Of a stretch of 6,554 nucleotides of DNA, positions 5,681-6,554 are shown piece after piece (position 1 is the stretch's first letter; each line of letters starts with the position of its first letter). This DNA comes from Candidatus Nitrosopolaris rasttigaisensis (GTDB lineage: Archaea > Thermoproteota > Nitrososphaeria > Nitrososphaerales > Nitrososphaeraceae), in assembly GCA_933226995.1 (NCBI GenBank), contig CAKOFP010000203.1, forward strand, positions 1-6,554, read 5' to 3'. The translations under genes and the position numbers were made by a program. The notes beneath the pieces are model-generated. The model was given only the letters and a program-made list of their open reading frames with translations. It made no database searches and was not told where the DNA came from.

Positions 5681-5697
5681 TTCAGTCACGCAAGAAA

Positions 5698-6117
5698 TTA
5701 AAATGTTCGGTTTGTTACACATACTATTTTACTATCCGCATCAACCTTCACTTCCATTCCAGATCTCATAGCGAGAATAGACCCGGTATCAAGCTTATCC
5801 ACAAGAGGTATATTTGAAATCGCGCACCCTGAAGCGGTGGTAATGTCTGCCTTGTTGGTACTTATTATCGCAGCCGGCGCCGCGCCGTTCATTTTCAACG
5901 AGTATATAACATATGCCCCTACACTACTTCCGATAGCCCCAGGAAAAACTAATACTGCACCTTTAACAGAGCTCCCAGACAATTGATGATGTGGGTCTTG
6001 TATGATGCCCTTCTCTGTGTCTATCATCGAAAGAAAATTAATTCGCTCTTCTGTAAGAAGTGCGTTTCCGATTCCATACCCCCCTACAATTTTTCTGCAC
6101 TTGAAGCACGTTTTCAA
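5698..6117 (-). CDS. Phosphomevalonate dehydratase small subunit (aconitase X swivel domain, DUF126)
   Basis: Small subunit of the enzyme that dehydrates (R)-5-phosphomevalonate to trans-anhydromevalonate 5-phosphate, a step of the archaeal mevalonate pathway to isoprenoid lipids. The 139 residues show the whole DUF126 pattern: VGGYGIGNALLT near the start (11-22), GIIQDPHHQLSGSSVKGAVLVFP (37-59), the conserved GAIGSSVGAYVIYSL (60-74), NGAAPAAII (77-85), and a closing IPLVDKLD (103-110). The GSS region belongs to the active-site side of the swivel domain in aconitase-like enzymes. The start is a TTG at 6117, two bases after the large-subunit stop; a stop lies just upstream in frame, and later starts would cut the first strand of the domain. 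The tight spacing shows an operon and probably coupled translation. A CFKC pair at residues 4-7 is a small oddity of this copy. It is not a full aconitase. Confidence 0.9.
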   Translation of the reverse strand: MKTCFKCRKIVGGYGIGNALLTEERINFLSMIDTEKGIIQDPHHQLSGSSVKGAVLVFPGAIGSSVGAYVIYSLKMNGAAPAAIISTNKADITTASGCAISNIPLVDKLDTGSILAMRSGMEVKVDADSKIVCVTNRTF

Positions 6118-6119
6118 TT

Positions 6120-6554
6120 TTAGTCAGCACACTCCTTCATAATCGTCTTCAAGTCTTTCAGACATACTCCTATCCTGTTTGAATGATTTAGATAATACGC
6201 GGCCTTAACACTGTTTGTAATTACCGAATCAAAGTCAGCCTGCGTGATTAGGGGCGTGAGACATGTGCACGAGTCGCACATGAACTCTCCACCGGCATGT
6301 TCAATTCGATCGATCAAACCAAGGTGTTCCGCTTGAGTATGAATTGCTCTTGCACAGAAAATTATACAACGTTTCTTCAGCCTTTTTCCTTCAATCAAAG
6401 CTGCCAATAAACGTAGCTCATTCAATCCAAGCTGCGGACTGCCCAGAGCGATCAGGTCTCCATCTTCTGCTGTATTGAGCTCATCTTTAATTGTGAATAC
6501 TTCTTCCTTGCCACACGAGATAACTTCTTGTTTCGTGCCCTCTTCTTTGGTGAA
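6120..6554 (-). CDS. Phosphomevalonate dehydratase large subunit (aconitase X catalytic, DUF521), 3' part only
   Basis: The C-terminal 144 residues of the catalytic subunit; the 5' part lies beyond the right edge of the window. The frame is open to the last base, so the TTG at 6425, where a start might be predicted, is just an internal leucine. Family features are IALGSPQLGLNELRLLA (a typical substrate-loop region), FCARAIHTQAEHLGL, the cysteine-bearing GGEFMCDSCTCLTPL aligned with the D-T-C-x-V-V-x-P region of aconitase X that ligates the iron-sulfur cluster, and TNSVKAAYYL near the C-terminus. The usual family length is around 400 residues, so about two thirds is missing here. Two extra cysteines flank the expected one (CDSCTC). 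With the small subunit two bases downstream it forms the heterodimeric dehydratase. Confidence 0.9.
   Translation of the reverse strand, partial: FTKEEGTKQEVISCGKEEVFTIKDELNTAEDGDLIALGSPQLGLNELRLLAALIEGKRLKKRCIIFCARAIHTQAEHLGLIDRIEHAGGEFMCDSCTCLTPLITQADFDSVITNSVKAAYYLNHSNRIGVCLKDLKTIMKECAD

Larger units (their letters stand above)
5450..5697. other. Intergenic region after the dehydratase operon
   Basis: These 248 bases separate the end of the phosphomevalonate dehydratase operon from the zinc-ribbon gene. They hold the structured element at 5593-5680, an AT-rich TATA-like stretch on the minus strand (ATATAAAAT, near 5561-5570), and the zinc-ribbon promoter. A 21-codon frame (minus, 5537-5472, beginning MISLRIVNN) lies about 29 bases after that stretch. 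It is too short and has no recognisable features, so it is not called as a gene. Confidence 0.5.

Noticed and set aside
1..6554. CRISPR arrays, insertion sequences, integrase attachment sites, origins
   Set aside because: No regularly spaced repeats, transposase genes, terminal repeats or tRNA genes were seen; the content is ordinary chromosomal housekeeping.

Overview
The window looks like chromosomal DNA from an archaeon, most likely an ammonia-oxidising-type Nitrososphaerota (Thaumarchaeota). The reasons are an archaeal-type SRP RNA with both domain-specific tetraloops, archaeal TATA boxes about 26 bases upstream of likely RNA starts, near-leaderless genes with TTG or even CTG starts, an Lrp/AsnC regulator, a TtuA/Ncs6-type tRNA thiolation protein, and the two-subunit aconitase X-type phosphomevalonate dehydratase of the archaeal mevalonate pathway. 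The phylum is inferred from gene content and style, not from a marker gene. Base composition is moderate and fairly AT-rich outside the RNA gene.

Layout from left to right. At 1-142 there is only the 3' flank of the first gene and a possible start of a leftward gene cut by the edge. At 143-2833 (minus) lies a large glycogen-debranching/amylo-alpha-1,6-glucosidase-like enzyme with an extra N-terminal beta-rich domain. The gap 2834-3167 is mostly AT-rich, but holds a more GC-rich, hairpin-closed element at 3089-3146 ending close to a T-tract on the minus strand. At 3168-3484 (minus) lies the SRP (7S) RNA gene with a clear TATA box. At 3601-4545 (minus) lies a TtuA/Ncs6-type thiolase whose N-terminal zinc finger is visible only if translation starts at a CTG. 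A divergent promoter region (4546-4682) with a small palindrome separates it from an Lrp/AsnC regulator (4683-5192, plus). This is followed convergently by a small zinc-ribbon protein (5234-5449, minus). The right end carries the small (5698-6117) and truncated large (6120-6554) subunits of phosphomevalonate dehydratase, an operon on the minus strand.

How they relate. The genes are a housekeeping mixture: storage polysaccharide breakdown, protein targeting, tRNA modification, transcription control and isoprenoid lipid synthesis. Only the two dehydratase subunits clearly form an operon. The most unusual signals are the CTG-started thiolase, a 12-base-pair stem with a nested hairpin just after the dehydratase operon (G-U compatible only as minus-strand RNA), and the possible small RNA just downstream of the SRP RNA. 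No mobile element, CRISPR array, rRNA or tRNA was found.
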